Positions 57,089 through 64,000 of a stretch of DNA of 64,000 nucleotides are shown piece after piece. Numbering within the stretch: the stretch's first letter is position 1; the number at the start of each line of letters is the position of its first letter. The translations under genes and the position numbers were made by a program. The stretch lies in the NCBI GenBank assembly GCA_020059465.1, contig JAGVBZ010000007.1, positions 1 through 64,000 of the forward strand. The letters are read 5' to 3'. The notes beneath the pieces were generated by a model. That model was not told where the DNA came from and did no database searches. It worked only from the letters and a program-made list of their open reading frames with translations. Origin of the DNA: Brevinematales bacterium. GTDB taxonomy: Bacteria > Spirochaetota > Brevinematia > Brevinematales > GWF1-51-8.

Positions 57089-57736
57089 ATGAAAATAAGA
57101 TTGTTCTTTACCGGAATTGTCATGGTGCTTTTCTGCGGGTGTTCCATGATCCTCGAATCATTGTTTGCGGGCGACCTGACGGTATATATTCACACACCCT
57201 CCGAGTACTACCAGAAAACCACATCCTTCACTCTATCGGGAACTGTCTACACGAAAGAATCCGTTCTGGAAAGGATATCGGTCTATGTGTCTCCCGGCGG
57301 ATATACAAACTCGGTAACCGTAGGCGGGGGCAGTTGGGATATCTGGGTTGTATTGACCGAGGGGGCGAATACGGTCAAGGTGTGGGCGACCGCGACTAAC
57401 AGTGTTTCCGGATCGAGCGCGGCCAAGGAATATTTCGTCGATACGGTCAAACCCCTGATCACTTTTACATCGGCGTATGGCGGAAACGTGTATTATAATA
57501 CCAATCCCGTCACATTCAGCGGAACGATCACGGAGGCGAACAAGATTACATTTTTCGTATACGAGTGCAGTTCCGGGCAATGGGCGAGTCTCCCCAAGGT
57601 CAGCGGAAGTTGGAGTGCGACGATAACCAACCCGAAATACAACTCGAATTATACTTTCGGGATTCTCGCGAACGACGAGGCTGGATGGGAAACCGAGGAA
57701 AGTTTCAGCTTCCGGGTGACGAATACGAATATTTAA
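57089..57736 (+). CDS. Lipoprotein with bacterial Ig-like domains
   Basis: A 215-residue lipoprotein with the lipobox VLFCGCSM. The rest consists of two Ig-like beta-sandwich domains: residues about 35-125 (FTLSGTVYTKESVLERISVYV ... GANTVKVWATATN) and 130-215 (PVTFSGTITEANKITFFVYE ... FGILANDEAGWETEESF). These resemble glucodextranase-B/adhesin-type domains. No enzyme is present, so a surface or structural role is likely. It overlaps the convergent cheY-like gene by 4 bp. Confidence 0.68.
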   Translation: MKIRLFFTGIVMVLFCGCSMILESLFAGDLTVYIHTPSEYYQKTTSFTLSGTVYTKESVLERISVYVSPGGYTNSVTVGGGSWDIWVVLTEGANTVKVWATATNSVSGSSAAKEYFVDTVKPLITFTSAYGGNVYYNTNPVTFSGTITEANKITFFVYECSSGQWASLPKVSGSWSATITNPKYNSNYTFGILANDEAGWETEESFSFRVTNTNI

Positions 57737-58176
57737 GTGGGCTGATAATTATTCCGCCCGAGAATACGCGCGACCCGAAGCAGCAGGTCTTCCCGTTTGA
57801 ACGGCTTGACCACATATCCGCTGATGCCGAGTTCCACGAGCGTTCTAACGCACGATTCATCCGTGATGCTGGTTACCATGATTACCTTAATCTGAGGATT
57901 GATCTTCTTGAGTTCGGCCATTGTTTCGATCCCGTTCATCTCCGGCATCTCGACGTCGAGAAAAATAAAATCGGGCTTCTTACCCAAAGTAGAATATATT
58001 TCCAACGCCGAACGTCCGCTGTCCGCTTCCGCGATCATCTCAAAACCCTCGCCGCGCAGGATTTGTATGAGCAGCTTCCGCATCATGGTGGAATCGTCGA
58101 TGGTCATCGCTGTGAACGGAAAACCGTTTGTCGGACGAATTCCTAACGGGATTCTGTGTTCTTCGGGGGGATTCAT
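57733..58176 (-). CDS. CheY-like response regulator
   Basis: A 147-residue receiver-only protein. Asp74 is the phosphorylation site in FIFLDVEMPEMNG, with the acidic pair Asp27-Asp28, Thr102-Ser103 (switch residue) and Lys124 in YVVKPFKRED all present. An N-terminal tail of about 20 residues precedes the usual CheY start. No output domain is present, so it acts by protein-protein contact, as CheY does on the flagellar switch. The upstream neighbour on the same strand is the aldolase gene. Confidence 0.85.
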   Translation of the reverse strand: MNPPEEHRIPLGIRPTNGFPFTAMTIDDSTMMRKLLIQILRGEGFEMIAEADSGRSALEIYSTLGKKPDFIFLDVEMPEMNGIETMAELKKINPQIKVIMVTSITDESCVRTLVELGISGYVVKPFKREDLLLRVARILGRNNYQPT

Positions 58177-58203
58177 GATATCCTCTTAGAAGGTATTTAA
58201 AGC

Positions 58204-58226
58204 GGCGGCGCTCCGAAGAGCGCCGC
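58204..58226 (-). terminator. Terminator after the aldolase gene
   Basis: GCGGCGCTC-CGAA-GAGCGCCGC is a perfect 9-bp stem. On the minus strand it is followed by only a short T tract, so the termination strength is uncertain. Confidence 0.55.
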
Positions 58227-58234
58227 TTGAATAT

Positions 58235-59242
58235 TTACTTCTTTAGTAATGCGATAATTTCAGGAGCTTTTCCGGCGCTGCCGAGAACATCTTTATTCTT
58301 GCGCATATACATCGCCTTAAGCGCGTCGCGGGCAGGGCCGAGGTATTTGCGGGGGTCGAATTCTTCCGGTTTGGTAGCGAATATTTCGCGGATTTTCGCG
58401 GTCATCACGAGACGCCCGTCGGAATCGATATTCACCTTACAGACTGCGGACTTTGTCGCCTCGAGAATCTGTTCCTCGGGGATACCGATCGCTTCCTGCA
58501 TTTTACCGCCGTACTTATTGATCGTAGCGACCGCGTCCTGCGGGACGGACGATGATCCGTGCATGACGATCGGGAAGCCGGGAAGGCGCTTGACTATCTC
58601 GTTGAGAATATCCAGGCGGATCTGGGGCTTGGTGCCCGGTTTAAATTTATATGCGCCGTGTGATGTGCCGATAGCGATCGCAAGCGAATCGCATCCGGTC
58701 TTGGAGACAAAGTCCTCGACTTCTTCGGGGCGGGTGTACACATGCTCGGCCGCGGATACTTCGTCTTCTACGCCCGCGAGCACACCGAGTTCGCCCTCGA
58801 CTGTTACGTCGTGCTTGTGAGCGTACTCGACGACCTTTTTTGTCAGCGCGACGTTATCATCATAGGAATGATGGGAACCGTCGATCATGACGGACGAAAA
58901 TCCAGATTCGATACACGACACGCAGAGTTCGAACGTATCGCCGTGATCGAGATGGAGACTGATAGGTATCTCGCCCAAACCTTTTTCATTGGCGATTTCC
59001 CTTGCCATCTCTACCGCTCCCTGTCCCATCCATCGAAGCAAAGTCTGGTTCGCGTATTTGCGCGCGCCCGACGACACCTGAAGGATGACGGGAGACTGGG
59101 TTTCGACACATGCGGCTATAATCGCCTGAATCTGCTCCATATTATTGAAATTATAGGCGGGCACAGCGAAGGCGCTGTCTACCGCGCGCGTGAACATAGC
59201 ACGCGTATTGACGAATCCGAGTTCCTTATAACTTACTGCCAT
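58235..59242 (-). CDS. fba: Class II fructose-1,6-bisphosphate aldolase
   Basis: The zinc-dependent glycolytic aldolase that cleaves fructose 1,6-bisphosphate into DHAP and glyceraldehyde 3-phosphate. The 335-residue length is standard. Zinc and active-site motifs are present: SLHLDHGDTFE, VEGELGVLAGVED, GTSHGAYKFK, MHGSSSVPQD and CKVNIDSDGR. It is monocistronic, with a promoter at 59270-59298 and a terminator after the stop. Confidence 0.95.
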   Translation of the reverse strand: MAVSYKELGFVNTRAMFTRAVDSAFAVPAYNFNNMEQIQAIIAACVETQSPVILQVSSGARKYANQTLLRWMGQGAVEMAREIANEKGLGEIPISLHLDHGDTFELCVSCIESGFSSVMIDGSHHSYDDNVALTKKVVEYAHKHDVTVEGELGVLAGVEDEVSAAEHVYTRPEEVEDFVSKTGCDSLAIAIGTSHGAYKFKPGTKPQIRLDILNEIVKRLPGFPIVMHGSSSVPQDAVATINKYGGKMQEAIGIPEEQILEATKSAVCKVNIDSDGRLVMTAKIREIFATKPEEFDPRKYLGPARDALKAMYMRKNKDVLGSAGKAPEIIALLKK

Positions 59243-59269
59243 ATTCTACTCCTTAATTTAATTCGATAT

Positions 59270-59298
59270 ATCCTAATTGGGATAATCCTAAAAGTCAA
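59270..59298 (-). promoter_or_regulatory. Promoter of fba
   Basis: Minus strand TTGACT (59298-59293), 17 bp, TAGGAT (59275-59270). Confidence 0.6.
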
Positions 59299-59349
59299 TT
59301 TTAGAAGGCCTCGATTTCGGTGGGACAGTACGGGAATTCATTTTTCGAG

Positions 59350-59378
59350 TTGACATTTTGATTTTCTTGTAATACAAT
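59350..59378 (+). promoter_or_regulatory. Promoter of the acidic TerB-like gene
   Basis: TTGACA (59350-59355), 17 bp, TACAAT (59373-59378). Confidence 0.7.
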
Positions 59379-59416
59379 TTTATCGGATATGGCTGGTTAG
59401 TTTCCGGAGGTAAAAC

Positions 59417-59944
59417 ATGAATCAAATGAGAGCGGCATTTGATATTCTCGCAATTTTATCGGGGAATGAGGACGATCTTATCGAGACCGACGTCAATCAG
59501 ATCATGGATTTTCTGCAGGAGCATTTTGACGGCGAGATCGATGAGGACGATGAAATGGAGGATTTAGGGGAATTGTCTCAAAGCGAACTGGCAGACCGGT
59601 TTAAAAAGTCGGCGGATTCGTTCAAAGGGGAATGCACCGATGAAGAAATTGAAATTATGCTGGAGTATATCAGGGAAAATATCGTGGACGATAACGATAT
59701 CCCGGATTCGAAGTATAACCTTCTCCTTGAACTGAGCGCGGCATGGGAGTTCGATATCGACGAGATAGTCGAGGAACGTTTCAGCGAGTTGGACGAATAC
59801 GCTGTCGAGAAGGATACCGAATGGGACGACGATTTCCTTGAAGATGAAGATGAGGACGATGATGATGACGGTTTTGAGGACGAAGACGATTTTGACGGCG
59901 AATATGAGGAAGAGGAACTTGAAGAGGATTTCGACGACCGCTAA
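59417..59944 (+). CDS. Acidic protein with TerB-like domain
   Basis: A 175-residue, strongly acidic protein. Residues 5-130 show an all-helical pattern with FDILAILSGNEDDLIETDVNQIMDFL, EEIEIMLEYIRENI and LLLELSAAWEFDIDEIVEE. These parallel the TerB-like protein at 60740, where the same places read FDILYALMAGDGHIDDREI and EFLAGEWRFDAAELL. The last 40 residues are almost all Asp and Glu, a tail typical of metal-buffering or nucleic-acid-mimic proteins. TerB folds can bind metal through acidic clusters. Assignment is by pattern and uncertain. GGAGG precedes the ATG. Confidence 0.5.
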   Translation: MNQMRAAFDILAILSGNEDDLIETDVNQIMDFLQEHFDGEIDEDDEMEDLGELSQSELADRFKKSADSFKGECTDEEIEIMLEYIRENIVDDNDIPDSKYNLLLELSAAWEFDIDEIVEERFSELDEYAVEKDTEWDDDFLEDEDEDDDDDGFEDEDDFDGEYEEEELEEDFDDR

Positions 59945-60040
59945 AAAATATTCAGGGAAATTTCCTTTTTTTAGACATATTCCGGTAATATATATAGGAT
60001 GCTTTCATAGGGTTGGGAAATAAGAAGTGTATGATTTGGA

Positions 60041-60071
60041 AACGGGGCTGGCTGTAATGGGCGGCCCCGTT
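60041..60071. other. Hairpin in the 59945-60208 intergenic region
   Basis: AACGGGGC (60041-60048) and GCCCCGTT (60064-60071) form an 8-bp stem with a 15-nt loop. No T tract follows. I see no gene or RNA in the surrounding 264 bp except a promoter at the end. Confidence 0.35.
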
Positions 60072-60153
60072 CCGATTGCAGGGGGAATAGGTTAAAGCGG
60101 TGCCTTGTTTCATTCCGAACAAGCCGTCATCTCCGGTCATTTGATAATCCTTA

Positions 60154-60182
60154 TTGACAAATTCTGAATTAATGTGTAAACT
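60154..60182 (+). promoter_or_regulatory. Promoter of the small membrane-protein gene
   Basis: TTGACA (60154-60159), 17 bp, TAAACT (60177-60182). Confidence 0.6.
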
Positions 60183-60208
60183 TGTATATATTCCACAGGA
60201 GGAAAATT

Positions 60209-60643
60209 ATGACAGGGATTCTTGCAATAGTTCAGATTCTTGTTCTTTTGGCCGGGGGAGTAATTGCGACAAAAGTATTATTTACCAAAATAGTCCCGCC
60301 GGTCGGCGATTTAATTGAAAAGATAACACCCTATCAGTCCTACATCGGTATTGTGATCGGAATTTGGGGAGCCGTTGATCTGATTGTATTTCTGCTTTTC
60401 CCCCATCCGGCATTTTACTATCTGCCGCTATCAAGGGTGTTTTTTATACTGATCGGTGCAGTTGAACTTTTACTCGGTATCCTTCTCGCGATGGATTTCT
60501 TGAAGGCGAGGAAAGAGTTGAAAGCGGAGTCTGTCGAGAAACTCGAAAAAGTATTAATTCCCTTCAGAACTCCTTTAGGGATACTCTCGATTATCGCGGG
60601 GTTTTATTCGCTGATTTTTAGAATAATTTGGGGTGTTTTTTAA
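60209..60643 (+). CDS. Small membrane protein with four hydrophobic segments
   Basis: A 144-residue membrane protein I do not recognise. It has four hydrophobic stretches (about 2-25, 45-68, 75-98, 118-140), with a lysine/glutamate-rich amphipathic segment (KARKELKAESVEKLEKV) before the last. ATG 60209 has AGGAGG 6 bp upstream. It is monocistronic, with a promoter upstream and a strong terminator just downstream. Confidence 0.6.
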   Translation: MTGILAIVQILVLLAGGVIATKVLFTKIVPPVGDLIEKITPYQSYIGIVIGIWGAVDLIVFLLFPHPAFYYLPLSRVFFILIGAVELLLGILLAMDFLKARKELKAESVEKLEKVLIPFRTPLGILSIIAGFYSLIFRIIWGVF

Positions 60644-60654
60644 AATAACATTTC

Positions 60655-60684
60655 TCCCTCCCCTTCGGGGGAGGGAATTTTTTT
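60655..60684 (+). terminator. Strong rho-independent terminator
   Basis: TCCCTCCCC-TTCG-GGGGAGGGA is a perfect 9-bp stem with a UUCG tetraloop. It is followed by A and seven T's. Confidence 0.9.
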
Positions 60685-60691
60685 CATTCCT

Positions 60692-60720
60692 TTGACTCCC
60701 GCCGCCGTTTTTAGTATATT
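60692..60720 (+). promoter_or_regulatory. Promoter of the TerB-like gene
   Basis: TTGACT (60692-60697), 17 bp, TATATT (60715-60720), just after the terminator. Confidence 0.65.
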
Positions 60721-60739
60721 ACTCTACAAGGAGAATACT

Positions 60740-61180
60740 ATGGCCGAAGCGACTTATCTGGTTACTCTCGAACAGGCAGGATTCGATATCCTTTACGCTC
60801 TTATGGCCGGCGACGGGCATATCGACGACAGGGAGATAGACGTCATCAAGGAATTCCTTCATTCCGAACGGGTCAAGCACAGCGCCTTATTCAATTACGA
60901 AAAACCTTATTTCGGCGAATGCAACTATCTCAAGGAACGGGATTACCTGAAGGAACTGGAACCGAGATGGCTCAGACGGCGTTTCGAGAAGGCTGTAAAG
61001 GTATTGGGCGGATGGCTGGAAAGCGAGCCGGATGCCGAAGGATTCGAGCATGATTTGCTGGAATTTGCCGTAAAACTGATTAAGGCTGACGGGGTAATCT
61101 CAACCGAGGAAAAGGAGATGATCGAATTCCTCGCCGGCGAATGGCGGTTTGATGCCGCCGAACTTCTTAAAATTTCATAA
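60740..61180 (+). CDS. TerB-like protein
   Basis: A 146-residue all-helical protein with the TerB/DjlA-like repeat pattern. Two halves each place a short acidic loop before an E-x-x-x-I helix: AGDGHIDDREIDVIKEFL and KADGVISTEEKEMIEFLAG (D-G-x-I-x-x-x-E). TerB-fold proteins occur in tellurite-resistance and stress systems and can bind divalent cations at these loops. No other ter genes are in the window. AAGGAG supports ATG 60740. The end overlaps the convergent chemoreceptor gene by 6 bp. Confidence 0.7.
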   Translation: MAEATYLVTLEQAGFDILYALMAGDGHIDDREIDVIKEFLHSERVKHSALFNYEKPYFGECNYLKERDYLKELEPRWLRRRFEKAVKVLGGWLESEPDAEGFEHDLLEFAVKLIKADGVISTEEKEMIEFLAGEWRFDAAELLKIS

Positions 61181-63070
61181 TTTAAACTGTCCTACGATAT
61201 CTGAAAGTTCCCTTCCTTTTATTTCCAGCTGCTCCGCGAGGACGGAGAGTTCCTCGGAGGACTGCACGTTTTCCTCGCCGTTGCGGACAATCTCCTGGAT
61301 ACTGTCCACGATCTGGTTGGCGCCCTTGGTCTGTTCCTCGATAGCGGTACGGATACTGTTTGATATGGCGCTGAGTTTATCGCTGTTCCGGAAAACATCC
61401 TGCACCATCGATTCCTGTTCGCCCGTGATCAGGGTGATCTCCTGGAACATTCTATTACTGCTCTCAATATTCTGCACGATTGTCTTGAGCGATTCGCTTG
61501 CGTCACGGTTTAACGCCTCCGACTCCAGCCATTCCTTATGCCCCGCGTCGGAAAGCCTGACCGCATCGTCGACGCTGGTCTTGATCGAGTAGATCAGCTG
61601 TTCGATACTTTGCACCGATAGGGAAGTCCGTTCGGCGAGATTGCGGATTTCTCCCGCGACGATGGCGAAACCCTGCCCCATAGCGCCGGCGTGAGCGGCC
61701 TCGATTGCAGCGTTCATCGAAAGTATGGTCGTACTTTCGGCGATAGCTTCGATGGATTCGAGTATCTCGTCGATATGACGGGTTTGTTCTCCGGCGTCGC
61801 GGATTTTTTTTGATACCTCGCGGATATTATCCATGATTTTCGCAGTTCGTTCGATGGATACGTTTACCTTACTGATACCCTTTTCAGCGGATTCGATATT
61901 CTCCGAGGCTTTTCGGGTGATATCCTTGGAATTTTCAACAATCGACCGTATGGCTTGGGAAAGTTTTTCGACAGCCTGATTCGTATTCACCATAATTTCA
62001 GTCTGGTTATTGACATTGGAGGTGATGCTTTCCATTGTCTGCGAAAATTCTTCCATCGCAGAAAGTATTTCTTCTGTGTTGGAGGACTGGTCGTTGACAT
62101 TCTCGCTTACCGTGTGGGACGAGGCTGCCACAGCATGGGAACTGGTATCGATTTCCCCGGAAATTTCCTTGATGCTGCTGAAATTCTGCTGTAGTTTACG
62201 GGTAAAAAAATTGACTTTATGAACTATGTCTCCTATCTCGTCGAAATGGGTAAGAATAATCCTTTTGGTCAGGTCGGCGTCCTTTCCGGCTGTCAGTTCG
62301 TCCAATTTATCGTTCAGGGTAGCGAGCTGTTTCTTGCTTTCGAGGGTGGAGATATAATAGAGACCGTAGCTGATCATAAAAAAGACGAGGCACATAAACC
62401 CGATCCGCCACGACACCCCCTCCAGCGAAGTAAAATAATCCGATCGGACATAGCTGATGAACATGTAATATGCGAAGTGGGTGATAAGGAAAAATAATGC
62501 GGCAAACATAATGATAGAATTCTTATTCCGGTAAAATACGTCGTTCTCGCCAGGGCGGATATCAGTCATATTCAGAAGAAGCTTATAATCGAAGAGCAGA
62601 CGGTTTGCGAGAAATACCGCAAAAAGCGATGCGGTCAGTCCCGAAGCGTATTTCAGGATGAGAGTCCAAAAAAACGGCATCGGCGCCTGCCATTTAGATA
62701 TCGCGTAAAAAACTATTACCCCGAGCGTCCAGAATACCATATTCGTGATTATAAAAAACCATGGAACGTTTAAGGTGGATTTCCGCGCCTTCTCCTCCTC
62801 GGAGCCGTCCAGAATGTAACGGAACAGCGGATTCAGAAAGCGGAAAATGACGAACACGAATACCACGGCGAATACCAGATAGAGCAGGTATGGAAGCGGC
62901 GCGAATGCTTTTTCGATCTGTGTCGGGAAATCGTTCGGTATAGTCACGTGATAGAACGCAATATACAGTTCGCCGAACGCTAAAAACGCTAAGGGAATCA
63001 GGATAAAAGTAAGCGCCAGTTTTATTTTTAATATCCGAATCGCGCGAATGGTACGGGGAGTTCCGTTCAT
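61175..63070 (-). CDS. Methyl-accepting chemotaxis protein with multi-helix membrane sensor
   Basis: A 631-residue chemoreceptor. The N-terminal 245 residues carry about six membrane helices and no large periplasmic domain, so the signal may be sensed within the membrane. A HAMP-like linker (about 245-300) leads to the cytoplasmic coiled coil. The signalling hairpin TTILSMNAAIEAAHAGAMGQGFAIVAGEIRNLA (split: ILSMNAAIEAAHAG, GQGFAIVAGEIRNLAERT) is at about 450-485. Glutamate-rich flanks supply methylation sites. The receptor and the CheY-like protein suggest active chemotaxis. Confidence 0.88.
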   Translation of the reverse strand: MNGTPRTIRAIRILKIKLALTFILIPLAFLAFGELYIAFYHVTIPNDFPTQIEKAFAPLPYLLYLVFAVVFVFVIFRFLNPLFRYILDGSEEEKARKSTLNVPWFFIITNMVFWTLGVIVFYAISKWQAPMPFFWTLILKYASGLTASLFAVFLANRLLFDYKLLLNMTDIRPGENDVFYRNKNSIIMFAALFFLITHFAYYMFISYVRSDYFTSLEGVSWRIGFMCLVFFMISYGLYYISTLESKKQLATLNDKLDELTAGKDADLTKRIILTHFDEIGDIVHKVNFFTRKLQQNFSSIKEISGEIDTSSHAVAASSHTVSENVNDQSSNTEEILSAMEEFSQTMESITSNVNNQTEIMVNTNQAVEKLSQAIRSIVENSKDITRKASENIESAEKGISKVNVSIERTAKIMDNIREVSKKIRDAGEQTRHIDEILESIEAIAESTTILSMNAAIEAAHAGAMGQGFAIVAGEIRNLAERTSLSVQSIEQLIYSIKTSVDDAVRLSDAGHKEWLESEALNRDASESLKTIVQNIESSNRMFQEITLITGEQESMVQDVFRNSDKLSAISNSIRTAIEEQTKGANQIVDSIQEIVRNGEENVQSSEELSVLAEQLEIKGRELSDIVGQFKL

Positions 63071-63096
63071 TATTCCACCTTATTTCATAGGTGTAT

Positions 63097-63124
63097 ATTG
63101 TAATATAAATATTATATTAATCAA
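63097..63124 (-). promoter_or_regulatory. Promoter of the chemoreceptor gene
   Basis: Minus strand TTGATT (63124-63119), 16 bp, TACAAT (63102-63097). Confidence 0.5.
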
Positions 63125-63134
63125 GTTTTCAGCA

Positions 63135-63473
63135 TTAAAGCGCGTCCTCTCCCTGTTCGCCGGTGCGAATCCTGATCACCTCACCGATCGGATAAATAAA
63201 AATTTTCCCGTCGCCCGCTTCCCCGGTATAACAGACATCCTTGATTTTTCCTATTATTTTTTCAGCTAGATCGTCACGGGTAACCAGAACGATCATGAGT
63301 TTCGGGATGAGTTCGACTTCGTACTCCCCTCCGCGGAATAATTCCTTATGCCCCCGTTGACGCCCGAACCCTCCGGCCTCGAGAATAGTCATCCCGTGCA
63401 CTCCGAGCAACGAGAGAGAATCTTTCAGCTGGGTCAGACGCGACGGCCGGATAATCGCTTCGATTTTTATCAT
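63135..63473 (-). CDS. PII-family nitrogen regulatory protein
   Basis: A 112-residue PII signalling protein, which senses ATP/ADP and 2-oxoglutarate and controls nitrogen uptake. The length is standard. The T loop GFGRQRGHKELFRGGEYEVELIPK (split: GFGRQRGHKE, FRGGEYEVELIPK) keeps Tyr51 at the uridylylation position. The C-terminal GDGKIFIYPIGEV and RIRTGEQGEDAL complete the nucleotide site. No amtB partner is visible; the gene upstream beyond 63650 is a membrane protein of unknown type. AGGAGGAAC precedes the ATG. Confidence 0.93.
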   Translation of the reverse strand: MIKIEAIIRPSRLTQLKDSLSLLGVHGMTILEAGGFGRQRGHKELFRGGEYEVELIPKLMIVLVTRDDLAEKIIGKIKDVCYTGEAGDGKIFIYPIGEVIRIRTGEQGEDAL

Positions 63474-63493
63474 GGTGTTCCTCCTGAGTATCT

Positions 63494-63509
63494 ATAACAA
63501 ATATCATGC
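63494..63509 (-). promoter_or_regulatory. Sigma-54-type promoter of the PII gene
   Basis: The minus strand reads TGGCATGATATTTGTT, matching TGGCACG-N4-TTGCW with correct spacing. It sits about 20 bases before the start codon. PII genes are frequently sigma-54 dependent. Confidence 0.6.
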
Positions 63510-63564
63510 CAATGCAGGAGAAAATCATCACATATAAATCTATATATAATAACGAGATAAAAAT

Positions 63565-63596
63565 ATGCATGCGAATTGCGCATATAATATATGCAT
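63565..63596. promoter_or_regulatory. Palindromic block upstream of the PII promoter, enhancer-like
   Basis: ATGCG-AATTG-CGCAT (63569-63583) and GCATATAATATATGC (63580-63594) are perfect palindromes that overlap, bounded by ATGCAT at both ends. The block lies 56-87 bp upstream of the -24 box, as expected for an enhancer-binding protein site. Confidence 0.5.
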
Positions 63597-63649
63597 TCTA
63601 ATGATTAAATACTATGCATGATAGAATATTGTGGTTAGATTATGTGCCG

Positions 63650-63940
63650 TCAGGCAGGCAGCAGCCAGATGAGGAGGTTCAATGTGATCAGGAGGGTGAC
63701 AAGAATAAAAATGATTACGATCAGGATTCGTTCGCTTTTCAGGTTGGTAAAAAGATACCTGAGAAAATAGCGGGAACCTGTCCGCGCGATGTATTTCTGC
63801 GAGCCCGGCGGTAACGAGCGGAATACCTTATAGTAGGGGTTGATGATCTTATAGGACTGGATGAACGCCGTTATAAACGAGCCTGCGATCAGCGCCCAGT
63901 AGAAAACCCGGTATGCGATATAAAATACGTCCCCCGCCAT
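63650..63940 (-). CDS. Small membrane protein, unknown
   Basis: A 96-residue protein with two hydrophobic segments (about 5-25 and 70-95), separated by a basic loop (KYIARTGSRYFLRYLFTNLK). I recognise no family. Its start codon overlaps the stop of the preceding gene on the minus strand (ATGA), implying translational coupling. It sits 176 bp upstream of the PII start. Confidence 0.55.
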   Translation of the reverse strand: MAGDVFYIAYRVFYWALIAGSFITAFIQSYKIINPYYKVFRSLPPGSQKYIARTGSRYFLRYLFTNLKSERILIVIIFILVTLLITLNLLIWLLPA

Positions 63941-64000
63941 CAGAACACCTTGAAATAGAATTTCAGAAGAAGGGTGATCACCGCCGCAACGAGTGCCCCG
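63940..64000 (-). CDS. C-terminal end of a membrane protein (partial)
   Basis: The minus strand from 64000 to 63940 reads ALVAAVITLLLKFYFKVF and then stop. The gene runs out of the window at its 5' side. The hydrophobic run suggests a membrane protein. The TGA overlaps the start of the 96-residue gene by 4 bp. Confidence 0.6.
   Translation of the reverse strand, partial: GALVAAVITLLLKFYFKVF

Noticed and set aside
59945-60208. Possible small RNA gene
   Set aside because: There is one 8-bp hairpin but no promoter ahead of it and no T-tract terminator after it.
1-64000. tRNA, rRNA, prophage or IS transposase genes
   Set aside because: I looked for cloverleaf ends, conserved rRNA segments, phage structural genes and DDE transposases in the gene-free intervals and protein set and saw none. 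A covariance-model scan would be decisive for RNAs.

Overview
The window reads as chromosome of a free-living, motile, diderm bacterium. lpxA, lpxB and lpxC show a lipid A outer membrane, mraY shows peptidoglycan, and there are many lipoproteins, secreted TPR proteins, a six-helix chemoreceptor and a CheY-like receiver. A 1207-residue protein with an acidic cytoplasmic half, one membrane helix and periplasmic TPRs resembles the spirochete flagellar collar protein FlcA. Together these suggest a deep Spirochaetota lineage, possibly Brevinematales-like; this is inference from gene content, not a phylogeny. Genes are dense on both strands. I see no rRNA, tRNA, CRISPR array, prophage or insertion-sequence transposase.

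Layout. 1-5000: a metallopeptidase-like lipoprotein, DUF2461, a Nudix hydrolase, a PadR-HAAS-lipoprotein operon and a hicBA toxin-antitoxin pair. 5000-10600: a methyltransferase and an adenosine-deaminase relative, then a PadR/UvrA-like ATPase operon divergent from two SdpI-like membrane proteins, with clear palindromic operators between. 10600-24300: a PQQ-type beta-propeller, a secreted HExxH protein with thrombospondin-3-like calcium repeats, three NAD(P)-dependent enzymes, a small kinase, TPR proteins, a starch-binding-type lipoprotein and acetyltransferases. 24300-31900: mraY with a large extra periplasmic domain, AMMECR1, a GH63/trehalase-like glycosidase, PilZ, dtd, metallo-beta-lactamase-fold and TatD proteins. 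32000-39400: a cell-envelope cluster (M23 peptidase, bactofilin, STAS, lpxA, lpxB, ruvX, lpxC), a HisI/HisE-like protein, and rsmE preceded by a stand-alone copy of its own N-terminal domain. 39400-50100: the FlcA-like protein, comF, a WbuC cupin, a zinc phospholipase C-type protein, an unknown tandem pair, a copper chaperone and copA. 50200-64000: AIM24, TetR and a CocE-type hydrolase, a secreted caspase-like protein with a glycan-binding-domain partner, a ferritin-like protein, CheY, class II aldolase, two TerB-like proteins, a chemoreceptor and a PII protein behind a sigma-54-type promoter.

Regulation is readable. Many operons have TTGACA-like and TATAAT-like boxes 16-17 bp apart, and two promoters (lpxC, PII) match the sigma-54 -24/-12 pattern. 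A 127-bp MITE-like repeat occurs twice in full and once as a fragment, each time inside or beside a hairpin terminator. The observations I rate highest are the RsmE N-terminal-domain paralogue, the MraY insertion, the secreted caspase module, the terminator-associated repeat and the PII regulatory region.
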